The notes below the pieces were generated by a model. That model made no database searches. It was not told the DNA's origin and saw nothing but the letters and a program-made list of their open reading frames with translations. Source: Glandiceps talaboti (taxonomy: Eukaryota; Hemichordata; Enteropneusta; Spengelidae). Taken from it: a DNA stretch of 64,000 bases. Both the position numbers and the translations under genes were made by a program. Positions 38,541 through 51,060 of this stretch are shown here, in pieces (the first letter of the stretch is position 1; each line of letters starts with the position of its first letter). Location of the stretch: positions 14,216,003 through 14,280,002 of the forward strand of contig NC_135551.1 of the NCBI RefSeq assembly GCF_964340395.1, written 5' to 3'.

Positions 38541-38881
38541 TCCTTGCTATATTACTAATGATACCGTAATTCGTTGTCTTCGATATTGCACCAACCAATC
38601 AATGCAACATTGTACTTACCAATTACATTGATTAACCAAGAGATATAAAGTACATTTTTTTGCGTGTCACACAGTAGTGCCAATACCTGCATGCATGCAC
38701 ACTAATCAAATCGAACGAATAAATTATGCAATTTGAAAGTTTAACATATATATAAGTGATATGCACTAAGTTTCAATAACAAATTCTACAGTGACGTCAG
38801 AAAAACGCACATGACAAATGCTTGGTGATGAAATCAGACGCTTTTCTAAAAAAAAAGGTGTATTTTAGAAAAGAAACTCAC

Positions 38882-39025
38882 CGAGTAATACTCCATAGGT
38901 GAAGTACAACAGTGACAGTGACGATGCAAATGTAGAGAGTACGAACCCAATTAAATTTAGTAAACTACCAATCATTAACACAACACGTGTTCCCAACTTC
39001 TTTGTTAATGTTGCTGATAGTGGAC
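38882..39025 (-). CDS. MCT/SLC16-like transporter copy B, exon 2
   Basis: 144 bp, phase 1 both ends. Acceptor TATTTTCAG, donor GTGAGT. Encodes SATLTKKLGTRVVLMIG and two hydrophobic helices ending LYFTYGVLLG. Confidence 0.9.
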
Positions 39026-39478
39026 CTGAAAATACAGACATGAAGTATTCGTTTATTGGTGTATATATTTCAACGTGCCCTTATAGTGTGTAACCCCCTT
39101 ATGTTATACATGTATAAAATAAGCATACATTCGCACTACCACAATATTTGTAAATCGTGTATATATAATTTGGAATATATCGATATTTCTGACATGTAAA
39201 TGTGCAATTTTCTAGAAATACCAGTTTCCATCATAATTGTGTTATGTAACTAATGCAAGGTTTTCTGAAGAACGAACTTTCTTAAATGTTACTAATTTTC
39301 CTTATACATGGAATAATAGAAAAAAAACCTCAAAATATCAGGATTTGTCAGGTTTAATCTCAGGCAACTACAAGCTGTTAGTGTTCTGAGGTTTAATTAA
39401 ATTGCCATGGAATTTGGGGAAATTGAAACTTTGGCAAGTAATTGTTTTTAAAATAGTCTTGCTTTTAACAATTATTAC

Positions 39479-39702
39479 CTATTGATATGTATATAAAACC
39501 AGAGATTGCTCCAATCCATCCGACATTCTCGGCCCCAAGCTTGAAATATTGAATAAACTCTACCAGGAAGATACCACTGGCATAAAATGCTCCACCATTC
39601 AGAATCATCACCATCATTCCTGATATAGCCACTACCCATCCGTAACCACCATCTGGAGGTTCACTAACATCAGCTATTTCTTTGGTTCTTTTCTGAGACA
39701 TT
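39479..39702 (-). CDS. MCT/SLC16-like transporter copy B, exon 1
   Basis: SLC16-type membrane transporter, apparently intact: 506 residues over four coding exons (exons 2-4 listed separately). ATG at 39701-39699, one base after acceptor CTCAACAG, so a 5' untranslated exon lies to the right. It encodes 14 hydrophilic residues, then PPDGGYGWVVAISGM (DGGYGW at 17-22), GIFLVEFIQYF and AENVGWIGAISGF. Donor TAG|GTAATA. Predicted topology: 12 helices with both termini inside, as for the family. Copy B is transcribed away from copy C and towards copy A. Substrate unknown; the family carries lactate, pyruvate, ketone bodies, aromatic amino acids and related solutes. Confidence 0.9.
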
Positions 39703-39719
39703 CTGTTGAGTATTATAGA

Positions 39720-40155
39720 ATGATATTTATTGTATAAAGTATACCAGCCAAAGGATTTACATTAAAATCAATCATGTTTGGTCATTTCATTAAATAATAA
39801 TCTAAAACAAAGGTAGAATGCAGGAGAGGAACCCATTTCTCAAGACAGTTCCCAAAATCTCTCAAAACGTTGGCATACAAAAGCTTTGTTCCTGTTCCGT
39901 TTGAAGAACTAAGAATCGATTCTTTCCCCATATATAAGTCGGCCATATTGGATTCTGAAAAGGCTACATTTTATATCATTTTGCACCTGATTTTTTCTCT
40001 TGGTTTGGACTGAGTTTTCAGTTTTCTTTCGGAGAACGTTATATCAACAGTTTACGATTGTCATTTCTGAGGCGCATACTATGTTGGATTACGTCAAAAC
40101 TCCTATGATTATATAAGTGTCCAACAACGGGCACGTACGGAATTATTCAAGCAAA
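39720..40155. other. Upstream of transporter copy B
   Basis: Non-coding; candidate location for the 5' untranslated exon and promoter of copy B. No distinctive motif found. Confidence 0.4.
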
Positions 40156-40158
40156 GGC

Positions 40159-40562
40159 CACAGGGTAAAGGACAAATGATCAATCTTGTACTCGCGATTT
40201 TCCGGATTTCTAATATTATTTTCTGTATATTTCAAATAAAGTTTTAAATACTGTTTCCTCTCACTGTTTTTTTCTATTTCCTACCTGATAGCAATGTCTT
40301 ATCAGAGTTTATCAGCTTTGCATTAATTAGTAGCTTGCTAGAACAAACTCGCTATTTGCCCAAATTAACGCATTATACCGTGAGTGTAAACATCTACTGA
40401 TGCGACTAATGGTAATACACCATCAGTATATCAGGTAGGAAATAGAAAAAAAAACAGTGAGAGGAAACAGTATTTAAAACTTTATTTGAAATATATAGAA
40501 AATAATATTAGAAATCCGGAAAATCGCGAGTACAAAATTGATCATTTGTCCTTTACCCTGTG
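40159..40562. mobile_element. Inverted-repeat element with about 132-bp arms
   Basis: Left arm 40159-40290 and right arm 40429-40562 pair with only a few mismatches (one in CAATCTTGTA, one in CTGTATAT, and a 7 versus 9 T/A-run difference) around a 138-bp centre. The ends read CACAGGGTAAAGGAC. No ORF. The low divergence between arms suggests a fairly young insertion. Target duplication not resolved. Confidence 0.8.
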
Positions 40563-41236
40563 AAAAGACCTTACAGATATATTTGACGTGGAACTTGACT
40601 GATTACTTTATTTCACGAATGCTCCTTTTTCCCTTGCGGTCTCTGTCACAGCAAAACAGACATGTACCACTCGAAGCTCAGTTATCAAAGCCAACTAGCC
40701 AATTGGTCATGTAGCAAGACCTCAGATCAGCGTTCGGAAGGTTGCCGAACAGAAGCCGAGGATAGCAATACCTCTGCTGCGTATACGCTGTCGGCCTATA
40801 TCGAACTAAAGCTGACGGTCTAGTATCTAGACTACTATCCAACTAAAGTTACACGAGACTCCTTAGTCTTAAAATATTACAGTAAGGCATGCATCTATCC
40901 TAGAATTACTAGTCATTCATACCAATCCTAATGAAACAAAAGGACTCAAAAATCATGTCCAATCATTGTATATTGTAATATCAAGTTACAGAAAGTGTTT
41001 AAGCGAAGCAATCATTGAAGCTTATATGTCCCTCACGGCATGGATGTATCACTAATACATCCATGCTCACGGTAACGTCTGGTAGCAATCCACCGAAATG
41101 TTAAACCATATCTCTGGATAGACACTCCATGCTTAGTGAAAGCAGACTCGCAATGTACAATACCGAAACAATGTACAAGGTCTTTGATATAAGGCAGATG
41201 TACCACAGGAGTCAGTCTCAGTTAGTTGTGTTTACT

Positions 41237-41276
<40 letters not shown>

Positions 41277-42160
41277 AATGAATGGATGGATGAATGAATG
41301 AATTCACCCAACACACCCACCCACCCACCCACCAATCCATCCACCCACCCATACATACATACATACATACATACATACATACACAACATCTAAAATACAT
41401 CAACACTTGACTGGCAAACATGAACGACAGAGTAATTACACATCAATATGAACAATGTTTCTGTACAACGACATACAATACTTTGTCCTATTAAATTATG
41501 AAACGGTCACTGCTTGACATGACATATAGAGCTATGGTGATCATTTCATATTTAGGAAAGAATATAATATTGTTATTCTCGTTGCATAGAAACATGGTTG
41601 ATATTAATATGTATATACTCTCTGTAGTTCATGTTCATGTGGAGGTGTTTTTGCCTTTGTTATTTGATTGCGTGTTGTTCATTTTTGGTCTAGGCCCTGT
41701 TGCTGCACTAGAACCTATAGGTGAACAAACTTACTTGAACTAATTGTCAATTTCTGTTCACTGATGATGTTGCTGGAAAGGATTCGGTATAAGAAGTTAT
41801 CGGTGTATCATGTAAGATCATCAAAGTTTTCCTGTCCGCCACGTTTAACGAATACACTTGACTTACAATGAGTACGCGCTGTCAAAACCCCTTGAAACTC
41901 TAGTTGTCAGCGTTTGTCGATAGACACCGTGAACATTTTTACGACCTTATTTCACGCCAATGTGCTACATGTGGGCAGCGACCTCTTCGTACGATTGGTG
42001 TAAAGAGACTACCATGCAATTTATTGAACAGCTAGAATGGGTGACTTCTCGTGGTCCAACTGTACTTGGCAAAAACTGAATTAGGTGATCAATTCAGTGT
42101 GCTGACATCATGAATAACAATGAGATCATTATAAAACTATAAACAGGGCTTACACTACTT
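40563..42160. other. Intergenic with microsatellites
   Basis: Includes the 27-bp palindrome at 41040-41066 (arms CATGGATGTAT / ATACATCCATG), (CAA)n at 41239-41272 and a CCCA/CATA compound array at 41305-41382. No gene recognised; a short ORF at 41498-41743 has no motif. Confidence 0.5.
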
Positions 42161-42164
42161 GAAT

Positions 42165-42574
42165 TACAGCTAAAATTGTGTTGCCTTGGTGTTTTTTTAC
42201 GCATGTGACATGACATTTAATGCACACCCCAGACAACCTCTGATGCAAAAGAAACAATTAACATAGGTGCCGTACACAGTTGGGATGTAGAAATAGTCAA
42301 ATTTAAATGTTGATTATCAGTTAGAACATAAACAATTGAAGCCATTACAATCATCGAGGCCATTTGTTTTCATTAGAAGCTTGTTTTTACTGCACTGTGG
42401 AAGAATAGCAACGATTATATTAGTGTTCAATGTGATTGGGCGAAGGATTGATATCCTGCTGTCTTTGTCGTGTGTCTGTTATTGTTAGGCTAGAGTTGAG
42501 ATATGTCTAGCCTTGTGTCAAAAATGTAATGTCCCATACATAAAACACCAAGGCGACACCATTTTAGCTATAAA
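42165..42574. mobile_element. MITE-like element with about 38-bp imperfect terminal inverted repeats
   Basis: Left TTACAGCTAAAATTGTGTTG / CCTTGGTGTTTTTT and right AAAACACCAAGG / CGACACCATTTTAGCTATAA are inverted copies with a few mismatches. About 410 bp, non-coding. The superfamily is not clear. Confidence 0.55.
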
Positions 42575-43439
42575 CATGGTATTGTTGTTGTTGAATGGTG
42601 ATGAGACAACAACTTGCTATTGTCAAAATTGATCATCATGGTTAAATATAAGGTGTAAACAAGACTAAAACACAAATGTACCTTAAATCAAATCACCAGT
42701 ACTGCTGACATGTATGAGTACGAAGACACCTTCTCTTGATCAGTTGTTTATAGCGCGTTGTCGATGGATACAATAATTCGTTTGTCACATGCTTCCATTA
42801 TAGGTAGCTATGATACACATAGAATATGACTAGTGAATGACATACTAGTATTTGAATGGAAATGAAGTCAATACACGTGCATTAAACCCCGTATGTTATA
42901 TAGGGGTCAACATGTTCCATATTTGATTATATTCAAGTCTGTCACATCTGAAAAAAAAACAATCAGATAGACAACCCACGCATAGTCATGTCATTGTGTA
43001 ATGGAAGCACAATGGCTGCTTTAACAAATTTAATGTAAAGGAAATGCATACAAAATCACACACCTGGGACTGTTGACACTTGAAACCAGGTATAAGTTGA
43101 CCTCCATGTGTGCAAACGACCGATCAATAGTTGGTAGAGTGCTGCGTATAATACTAGTGTACTACAACCGATGACAAAGGTTTTTTTGAACTAGGTCATC
43201 GTAGTAATTTGTGGCATGTTGGAATGTCAAAGTGACATTGAAAAGGGGTTAAACGTTGGCCTTTGTTTTTAAGGATTCCAGGAATAACATATGTCAGCTA
43301 AAACAACTTCCAGTAACGTTTCTTTGACAACAACGAAATACATTACAGTGGAGGATCAATACAATCCCCCGCCCCTAAAGACTGTACCCCTCTAAATTCT
43401 CACGTGCCATAATAGTCGGTTTCGGAAGGTGACCGCCGT

Positions 43440-43690
43440 TGACCGCATGTTCTTGTCATTGGTAGGTTGTGATTGGGTGTCACCTTGAAGTAAGGGAGCC
43501 ATCTTTAATTGCAGCCTGGATGGCCGTTGATGACAACATAATCGCACACGTTAATTAAGCTCTGGGCTACTATTGGTAAATGGGTGGCTTTCGGGGGGAA
43601 AGTAAATACAGACAAGGGAAGTGAATCGTCGTGAGTAAAATTGGGATGAATGCTCAAACTTTCAAGGGTTCTTTAACAAATATTATGCCC
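43440..43690. repeat. Segment homologous to the region upstream of transporter copy D
   Basis: CTTGTCATTGGTA, GTCACCTTGAAGTAAGG, AGCCATC... and GTGGGTGG... words recur in the same order at 60210-60450 (TTGTCATTGGTA, ATCACCTTACAGTAAGG, AGCCACC, AACAACATA-like). Probably a duplicated upstream or intergenic block of the transporter cluster. Confidence 0.45.
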
Positions 43691-43699
43691 TTTATCTGT

Positions 43700-44445
43700 C
43701 ATAATGTTGACACATTGTTTGACATGTACGGGATTAGCAGTCCTCTACCGGAGCTAATATTAAAGTTTGTGTAGCGGGTATTAACCAACTCCTTGTCTGA
43801 GTTGCCGCTGAAGTCTTATCAGTATTGGATAGTGTAAGACAAAGGGGGACTTAGAAGGTGTGAATTGGGTTGACCTTTGTAGTTCAAGTAAAACCAGTCC
43901 GGCAAAGTCAGAAACCATATGCCTGCACATGGAAGTATAGAAGGGGAGCCTCCATGGTCTCAAGAATGAAATGCAAGAGTACGACCCGGACCAAAATAAT
44001 TTGCCAAAATTACGAGGAGAACTTAATTACGGAGAAAAATAGTTGTGGCGAGTAGTATTAAAAATAAGTCATACTACTGTACCATGAATGGAGTAGTGAC
44101 TGCACAGTAAGGGTTTAAGGATGAAGGGCACAACTGTTACCATTCAAAAGAAACGGTAAACATTTAAAAAACGAATTTTACACAGATCTTCAGATGAGCT
44201 ACACTATAATATTAGACACGTCTCGTTGTTCAGTCATATCAGGGCTTGTGAATGTTGTATGGCTTATTTCTTCGCCGCGAACACTGCATGCTGTGTGTGT
44301 CCTCACCCGAATGTGTACACTTTTATCTCAGTTATTATCATCACCTAGCCTGGCAAGGGGTGAGACAGTGTGTACTTTATCTTAATCTAGTCTAGCAAGG
44401 GTGAGATGGACTAATCCTGCCATCCTGTGAACTTGTCGGGCATAA
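43700..44445. other. Intergenic, no gene recognised
   Basis: Short ORFs on both strands without motifs. Two near-copies of a CTAGCCTGGCAAGGGTGAGA-like phrase at 44346-44366 and 44390-44410. Confidence 0.4.
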
Positions 44446-44447
44446 GT

Positions 44448-44520
44448 ACAATAGACACCGGTGGAAAGATAAACAACGCGGCTCCGCCTTGTTGTTTATC
44501 TTTCCACTGGTGTCTATTGT
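44448..44520. repeat. Short hairpin (30-bp arms, 13-bp loop)
   Basis: ACAATAGACACCGGTGGAAA... (44448-44477) mirrors 44491-44520 with one mismatch; loop GCGGCTCCGCCTT. Could be a miniature foldback repeat; the stem is far longer than chance. Confidence 0.85.
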
Positions 44521-44723
44521 ATACTTCTCCTTGTCTACTTGTACTACAAGTAAATATGTTTTATCTATACATCGTACATGTATTTATCCTTGTATCTCCT
44601 GGACCACCTGTCCGTTGTGAACAGAAAGAGAACACAGTCCTATGGAGTACAAGGCTGCGTTATTAGTGCGGACAGTGCACTGAATAGACCACTACATGCA
44701 CACACTCACACACGCAGGCACGC

Positions 44724-44842
<119 letters not shown>

Positions 44843-45414
44843 GGTTTGGAAGAATGGTTTAAGAAAGGCATGTTATTCACAGCACGTGTAAAAATGAACT
44901 TTTTTTTGCAAAGTGTGTACCTTTCCTTTGTGTATACAGAACCTCATCAATAACAATCTTCTAGTCGAAAATGTCAACCTTTTTTTAAAACTCTAATTAT
45001 GTCCAAATGTACAAATCAGAGAGAATTGTGGGATATTCAGCGTACTGTGATATATGAGACATCCTGTCACGCTGATGTTAGGGTTAAATACACATTTAAT
45101 GTATAAAAGTCACCTAAACTAAAGGTCATGTCCTAAATACACTGATACCACAACTTGAATGTCGGTATTCCTCAGCACTTGTCAGAATAAGGTAACAGGT
45201 AAGTCTCAGAGGTAAGTGACTCGGGTTCACAGATTCGAGATTACATGAGTAAATTAATTACTAAAGGATTATAAGAATAAGACAGAGACTTGGATAACAC
45301 AATCCAAAGAACATACACTATTTTGCCACTGCAGGAATGAAATGTATTTGCTCTTCTCGTGGAGAACCGCGCCCACGGTAACATTTACCGGCTTTCACAC
45401 TGTATGGCGTCACT

Positions 45415-45673
45415 AGCCCCGTCTACACGGCACTAAAAATCCTACCTGAGGTAGGATTCAGGATAGCTTGAAGCCCGTGTAGACGCAAACGCTGAACCTG
45501 TCCTGAAACCGTGAGAGGTTTCCTGAAACCCTCCTGACTGCGTCCTATGTACTGTCAGGACGGAACGCGCGACATCTACGCTGTAACCTTCCTATGTGTA
45601 GACACAAATCTACCCTACCTCAGGTAGGACTTGGGACTGCCTCAGGTAGGACGACCTACGTGTAGATGGGGCT
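45415..45673. mobile_element. 259-bp MITE with ACT target duplication
   Basis: Ends AGCCCCGTCTACACG and, on the other strand, AGCCCCATCTACACG, flanked by ACT on both sides (45412-45414 and 45674-45676). The interior has mirrored CCTACCTGAGGTAGG and CCTACCTCAGGTAGG words. The 3-bp target duplication and terminal design fit a small PIF/Harbinger-type or related MITE. Non-coding. Confidence 0.75.
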
Positions 45674-45765
45674 ACTGTCCAGTTTTACGAACTGCCTTCA
45701 CCCGGTTTGGCAAAATCATGGAAGTATAACCCACGGTAAAATGTACTGATGTATCTGGAGCACGT

Positions 45766-46192
45766 CCAACTCGGCCCATTTCCAACTCGGCCCACCAACT
45801 CGGCCCACCGTCTGCCAACTCGGCCCACCAACTCGGCCCACTCTCTGCCAACTCGGCCCACTCTCTGCCAACTTGACTATAGCTATTTAGTCCTTCAGTA
45901 AATTCATGCGATCTACATTGTATATCATGTACTAGTATGTCAATCCATAGTGTCTTTACAAGTAGTAGTAGTATACCGATGTCGGTGCTTGGAGCAAAGG
46001 ATTTTTTCTCTGATTATATGAATATTACTAGTATTTGATATTATCACGTCATCGACTCAAGACCTTGGCTTTAAATGACACAAATGGGCCGAGTTGGCAT
46101 GTGAATGGGCCGAGTTGGCATGTGAATGGGCCGAGTTGGCAATCACGTGGGCCGAGTTGGCGATGGGACGAGTTGGCAATGGGCCGAGTTGG
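45766..46192. mobile_element. Foldback element whose ends are arrays of a 13-bp motif
   Basis: The left end has six copies of CCAACTCGGCCCA plus one degenerate copy (45766-45880). The right end has six copies of the reverse complement TGGGCCGAGTTGG (46085-46192), one with a substitution. Copies are separated by short variable spacers (CTCTCTG, CATGTGAA). The 200-bp centre is AT-rich and unrelated. The layout resembles Foldback-type elements. Confidence 0.75.
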
Positions 46193-46793
46193 TCCTACCC
46201 CCTAAAAGACGATGTTTTAGAGACAGAGACCGGAAAAGTACATGCTATAGTACATACACCATCATGTCACTGCAGGAATGGAATGAATTTGCTTCTTATA
46301 TACATTGACGAGTCTCCAATCCAGTCTCAGATAGGTTTCACTTTGGTCTCAGACTCAGTCTCACTTATAGTTTACTTGGGGTCTTATATACCTATGGCAA
46401 TGAATGTAGTAGGGCACTGTTAAATAGCGTACATAAAAGTTTTATCGATATGATGACAACCCTAATATTCCTCAAAGGAATATAATGCAAATCCTGTCAA
46501 ATTAAAGCTGATAAGTAATGCTGTCTACTCCAGAGAGTCTCTCCGAGTAAAGTATATAAATCATTGACTCCGATTCTAAGTAGACCTTAAAATGGCCGAT
46601 GGTGTCAACATGGGGCCTTGTTATCGACTCGTCACAGTAGAGCGAACAGTAAGATTAGTAAGTTGCACTACTGTGACACAACTAGCCTATGATGTTACCC
46701 CATAATGTAACATTGCGAGTTCAGTCATTCTATAATCATCTATCTTTATGAAACAATGAACATCAGCTAGCCAGGGGATGACATAAAATGACT
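46193..46793. other. Intergenic, no gene recognised
   Basis: Short ORFs only. Includes GACGAGTCTCCAATCCAGTCTC and similar words without paired structure. Confidence 0.4.
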
Positions 46794-46796
46794 TAA

Positions 46797-49519
46797 GGGA
46801 GCGATCAGTTTTTACAGCCAGGGGTGGGCCGGGGATTTTTTGTTCATGTTGTACTTAAAAATAGTGACCCACCCCCTGCAATTCATCCACAGAACAATCC
46901 AACCCCCTCTGACAAATAAAAAACACAATGAACCCCCCCCCCCCATCTCTCTTTTTGTTCTGCAAAAGACACTCTATTCTCAAAGCATAATACCACACAC
47001 TACATAGTTAATTTTACATGTTGCATTTCCAGTAATTTTAAGTGTATCTGGTAAATTGCTAACCAAAATCCCTTGTTTCACATGTATAAAGCACTTTAGA
47101 TAGGAACCCTATGAGAAGTATGATTGTCTGTTCACAGACATACAAAATATTCATGTTTTAGTAACCAAAAGTTCTAGGATATCTCTTAGATTGAATTAAC
47201 TATTAATATTGATTAATCCAGGTAATTATCAAGTACAATATTATAAATGTAGATAATATACTTGTAAAACCATGTCAGTAACTGTCACACAATGATGTAC
47301 TTGCATCATTTAATGAATTGTTTACATCATATAAAGATATGTTCACATCATATAGTCAATGTATTGGTTTTTTTTAAAGACTTAACACAACTGCGGCTTT
47401 CCATACATGTACACGTTTGTACTCCTCAAGGCACTTGTTTGTCCTGTTCATAATTGGCACTGACTCAAAACTCCACCCCACCCCCACCACATTCATTGAC
47501 CACACTGCTAATTTTAACCAAAATATTTTTGAAAAGTTTTGAATAATGAAATGTGATAAATGTCATTGGTTTCAAAATAGGTTTAAAAATGTCATAAATT
47601 TCTTTGTGTACAACAGCAGTATCTAAACTAGATTACTAATTCAATTCACTTACCATTACTATTGGCTATGTTGTCCAGTATATTGCTAGCAACATGATAG
47701 CCTTGAAAATAAATACATTTTAATACCAAGGAAATGTAATATTATGATCTGCTGACAAAATTGTATTCGCAGTATACAGTCACTCAATGTGGATACTAGA
47801 TATTCCAGGGGAGATATAAAATCTAATTTTCTTCATAACTTTGCACCGAGTCAGTACTATAGAAGTCCTGGCTACAGTAAATAGCCCTTTACTAGGTCAT
47901 CATCAAACAAATCTGTGTTTATAACTTTGTTTATCAGTCATTCACATAATATATATTCTCCGAGAATCCGATTAATATTGTGTTCACCTTGGAATATATT
48001 TCTTTCTTGGTAGTTTATGGTGTAAAACAATAGCAAAAGAAAAGGGGGTTTCACATGTAGCCTGGTAACATGTATTAAACTTGGTGATGGTCACAGGTAT
48101 CAGAGAAGAAGTGAAACACAAACACTGAAAAGTAATTTTTGATAAGACATGTAGTTCGTACTATAACTATGCAAAGTAACAGTTCAATAGTTTGTACATG
48201 TATGATAAATCAACACATTAGGGGTGAGATCAGTAGGTAAAAAAACTAATTCTTTTAGTAAGGCCTCAGAACCCCTTCCCAACCCCCTTCTAACTAAATT
48301 GGTAAAATTGTTGCACACAGCAAAATCAATTTCAAATCAGTATGTAGTATTATGCAGTGCTATGAATACAAAGCCAGTATGTAGTAAGGAAAAATAGCTC
48401 TTTTATTGGCACAATAAATGTATTTTAGTGCCATGCATAACACATTGACATTTTTAGAATTGTTTGTATTGGGGTATAAAACAGATTTCATCATAAAAGA
48501 CCTCCTCTCACCCCTACCCCACACTATAATAATTTAGTTTTTACCCTACATTGAACTATTGATCTCAACCATAAATCAATTTGGGACTTTTAATGGAGAT
48601 GATTGTAGTTATCATACATTAGATGTACAAATTATAGGAACTAGACTAACTATATACATGGACATTGAATATCCAATATCTAGACACAGGCTGGGTCATG
48701 GACTTTCAGTCACAGTGTTTGCCACATATTATTTCAAAGTGTCCTAAATTGGTTATGTTTGTGCACAATTCCACATGTTCAGGTCAATGGAGGAACAATT
48801 TTTAGAGCCAGTAAATCTTAAGGTTTTTCATTTCTTATGTGTTACATGTACAGCTACACATGTACGATTTTCTACCACAAGATGACACAATACAACTCAT
48901 GGCATGCAATAGCGAGAACTCATTTCTAACAAATAACTGTTGCTTAAGGTGGCCATGGTGTTGTGACGCCATACCATATGTATTGGATGTGTCAAGGGAC
49001 AGAGTTTTTAGTTTTTGTTATATTTGAATGTATATCTATATCTATTTGTTTATGGTTTATTTACATACATTTTTTTGTTTAATAGTTCACACAGTGCCTG
49101 CAAGCAACAGCATAGCGGCTCAATGACTACGCATGCATGTCCTATATACTATGCGATGGTTTTTTGGTGGTTTTACCCAAGGATTCATAGCGGTACAATG
49201 ACTATGCATGGGCATTCTATGTATGAAGTGCAATCTCCACGCCGAGAGCACTATATGTGATATCATCGTGAGGCAGCCGCTCACAAATGAACCTACCCAG
49301 CTGTGCGAGCTTAGGGGCTTTGGCCTAGTTATGATATTAAATGTATGGACATTTAAGTACAGGAGCGTGGCTCATGATTTTGTTTAGTTGAAAACAAGGT
49401 AACCCTCCCTTTATTCACTTCGTAAAAATGATGACCCCCTTCTTTGAGGCCCAAATTAAGGTGACCCCCTCTGATTTGCCCCCCCCCCCCTCCCCCAGCC
49501 GTAAAAACTGTTCGCTCCC
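46797..49519. mobile_element. 2.7-kb inverted-repeat element, PIF/Harbinger-like, TAA target duplication
   Basis: Left end GGGAGCGATCAGTTTTTACA and right end (reverse strand) GGGAGCGAACAGTTTTTACG, flanked by direct TAA (46794-46796 and 49520-49522). The subterminal C/G homopolymer blocks mirror each other as in the 23561-25777 element, with a related GGGAnCG start. No transposase was recognised. The interior contains a nested MITE (48225-48570) and unremarkable AT-rich DNA. Confidence 0.7.
48225..48570. mobile_element. Nested MITE, family also present at 63777
   Basis: Left GAGATCAGTAGGTAAAAAAAC and right (reverse strand) GAGATCAATAGTTCAATGTAG are related inverted ends. The interior words TTTCAAATCAGTATGTAGTA and CTATGAATACAAAGCC recur at 63865-63915 in the same orientation. 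Confidence 0.6.
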
Positions 49520-49522
49520 TAA

Positions 49523-50025
49523 AGGGAGCCTTCTGTAATTACACACGGGTGGTTTACTTTTTGCAAATCGGTTCACATGGGAAGGTCACATTTTATAAAA
49601 TGGGGATACGGAGGGCCACACTGTATAGTTAGGGTTATGATTCGCTGTAGGTTTTTGGATCAGCAGCCACTTAGATGCAAATATAGGTATTGCTTAATAC
49701 ATTGCCTTCACATAAATTCCCTATGGTGTTGTTGCTGGTGGCGGTGGTAGTATTAGTAGTATCAAAGAGCCTATCCTTTTTAATAAAAATATCCAAAAGG
49801 TGGCAACCGCATGCTTATAGTACAGTAATTTGTTATGAGTTGCCCTATGAATTTCTTTTGTGGTATTTCTCAGGTGATGTGTTTGAAGAAATGTGTTTGT
49901 GTATGCACAGGCGACTTGCTTCATGTAAACCGACACACATGTTCTTGCTCTACAAGTCTTTTTATGTATGTTTCAAGATGGCGATGATGTCCAATCGAAT
50001 ATTATTTGATTTTTAAAAAGGGTTT
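49523..50025. other. Intergenic, no gene recognised
   Basis: A 108-codon ORF (49690-50016) without recognisable motif; otherwise AT-rich. Confidence 0.4.
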
Positions 50026-50026
50026 G

Positions 50027-50079
<53 letters not shown>

Positions 50080-50086
50080 TAATCAA
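50027..50086. repeat. (ATCA)n microsatellite
   Basis: About 14 copies of CAAT/ATCA. Confidence 0.95.
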
Positions 50087-50599
50087 AAAACCGCCCGAAT
50101 CGTGATTTATTCTAAGACCGCAATGTAGGCCATTAGACCATGTACTGATGACGTACAGACCAAAACATTATCAGCTGATACCCTTTGAACTTTGTCCTGA
50201 TGACCCAAACTTATGGTTGTTTATGTAGACATTACTCGAATGTAATGGCTGATCACTTGAAACACTGACTTGACAGCCGTCATTGTTTGGGAGGTAAACA
50301 TTTTACTATTTTGACCGAGTATTGAGACAGGGCGTGTACTGTGACCACTGGCCTTATGTACAGTGTTTTTTTTTCAAATACTGTTTTACAATGTTCACAG
50401 AATCTCTGATCTCTCTGAGTATTGCATCCCCTGTCTGTTTCCATGTAGTAGTTATGAGCAGATATTATGAATTTACAAAGTACATTTCATAGATGAGGTT
50501 TGCCAATATTTGATAAATAGCTCTCCATGCCAAGGGACGTCTCAAATGAATAATCATTTACAAGTTTTGGACTCTCTCTCTTGTATTGGTTGCCAATTT

Positions 50600-51060
50600 C
50601 TTTGCGTCAACATCCTTACAACGTTGTAAAAATATATTAAAGAAACACATCTTCGTCGCTCACTCCCTGTAGATACCAAACCTCCCCGAAACCATATATA
50701 TACAACAGATTTGTAACTGAGGTTGCCCAACATGGTAGGTCGTTTTCAGATTTACCAAGTTGGTATTGGTAGCATTGATAAGCATATATATTGTGGTCCA
50801 ATTGTAATATATACAGGCAGTTCTTAACAATGCGTCTAAATATGTTTACTTTCAATACACAGCGCCTTGTCCCCCCCCCCCTACAACCAAACTTAGAGGC
50901 GCCGTTGCCTACTTGTAGGGAGAATCTAAAAAAAAATAGTCCATTGCGTACTCTGTATCTTTTGCTTAACGAAATCCCCATATCTCGCTGCCATATAGTA
51001 AGACAGGTAAATAATTCCACAAACTTGGGCACAGGGTATGATAGCTCTTATCCGTAAAGA
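50600..51060 (-). pseudogene. LINE retrotransposon fragment (RT thumb to C-terminus)
   Basis: Minus strand, broken frames. LPVLLYGSEIWGF (about 50975-51015) is the segment that follows the reverse transcriptase domain in many invertebrate LINEs. Further down, GFGEVWYLQGV and SDEDVFL (about 50640-50700) match the usual C-terminal GVGDVxxFL region. It is out of frame between these parts, hence dead. Confidence 0.7.

Noticed and set aside
40159-40562. Assignment of the inverted repeat to hAT from its CAGGGT-like end
   Set aside because: The 8-bp flanks do not match each other, so the superfamily was left open.
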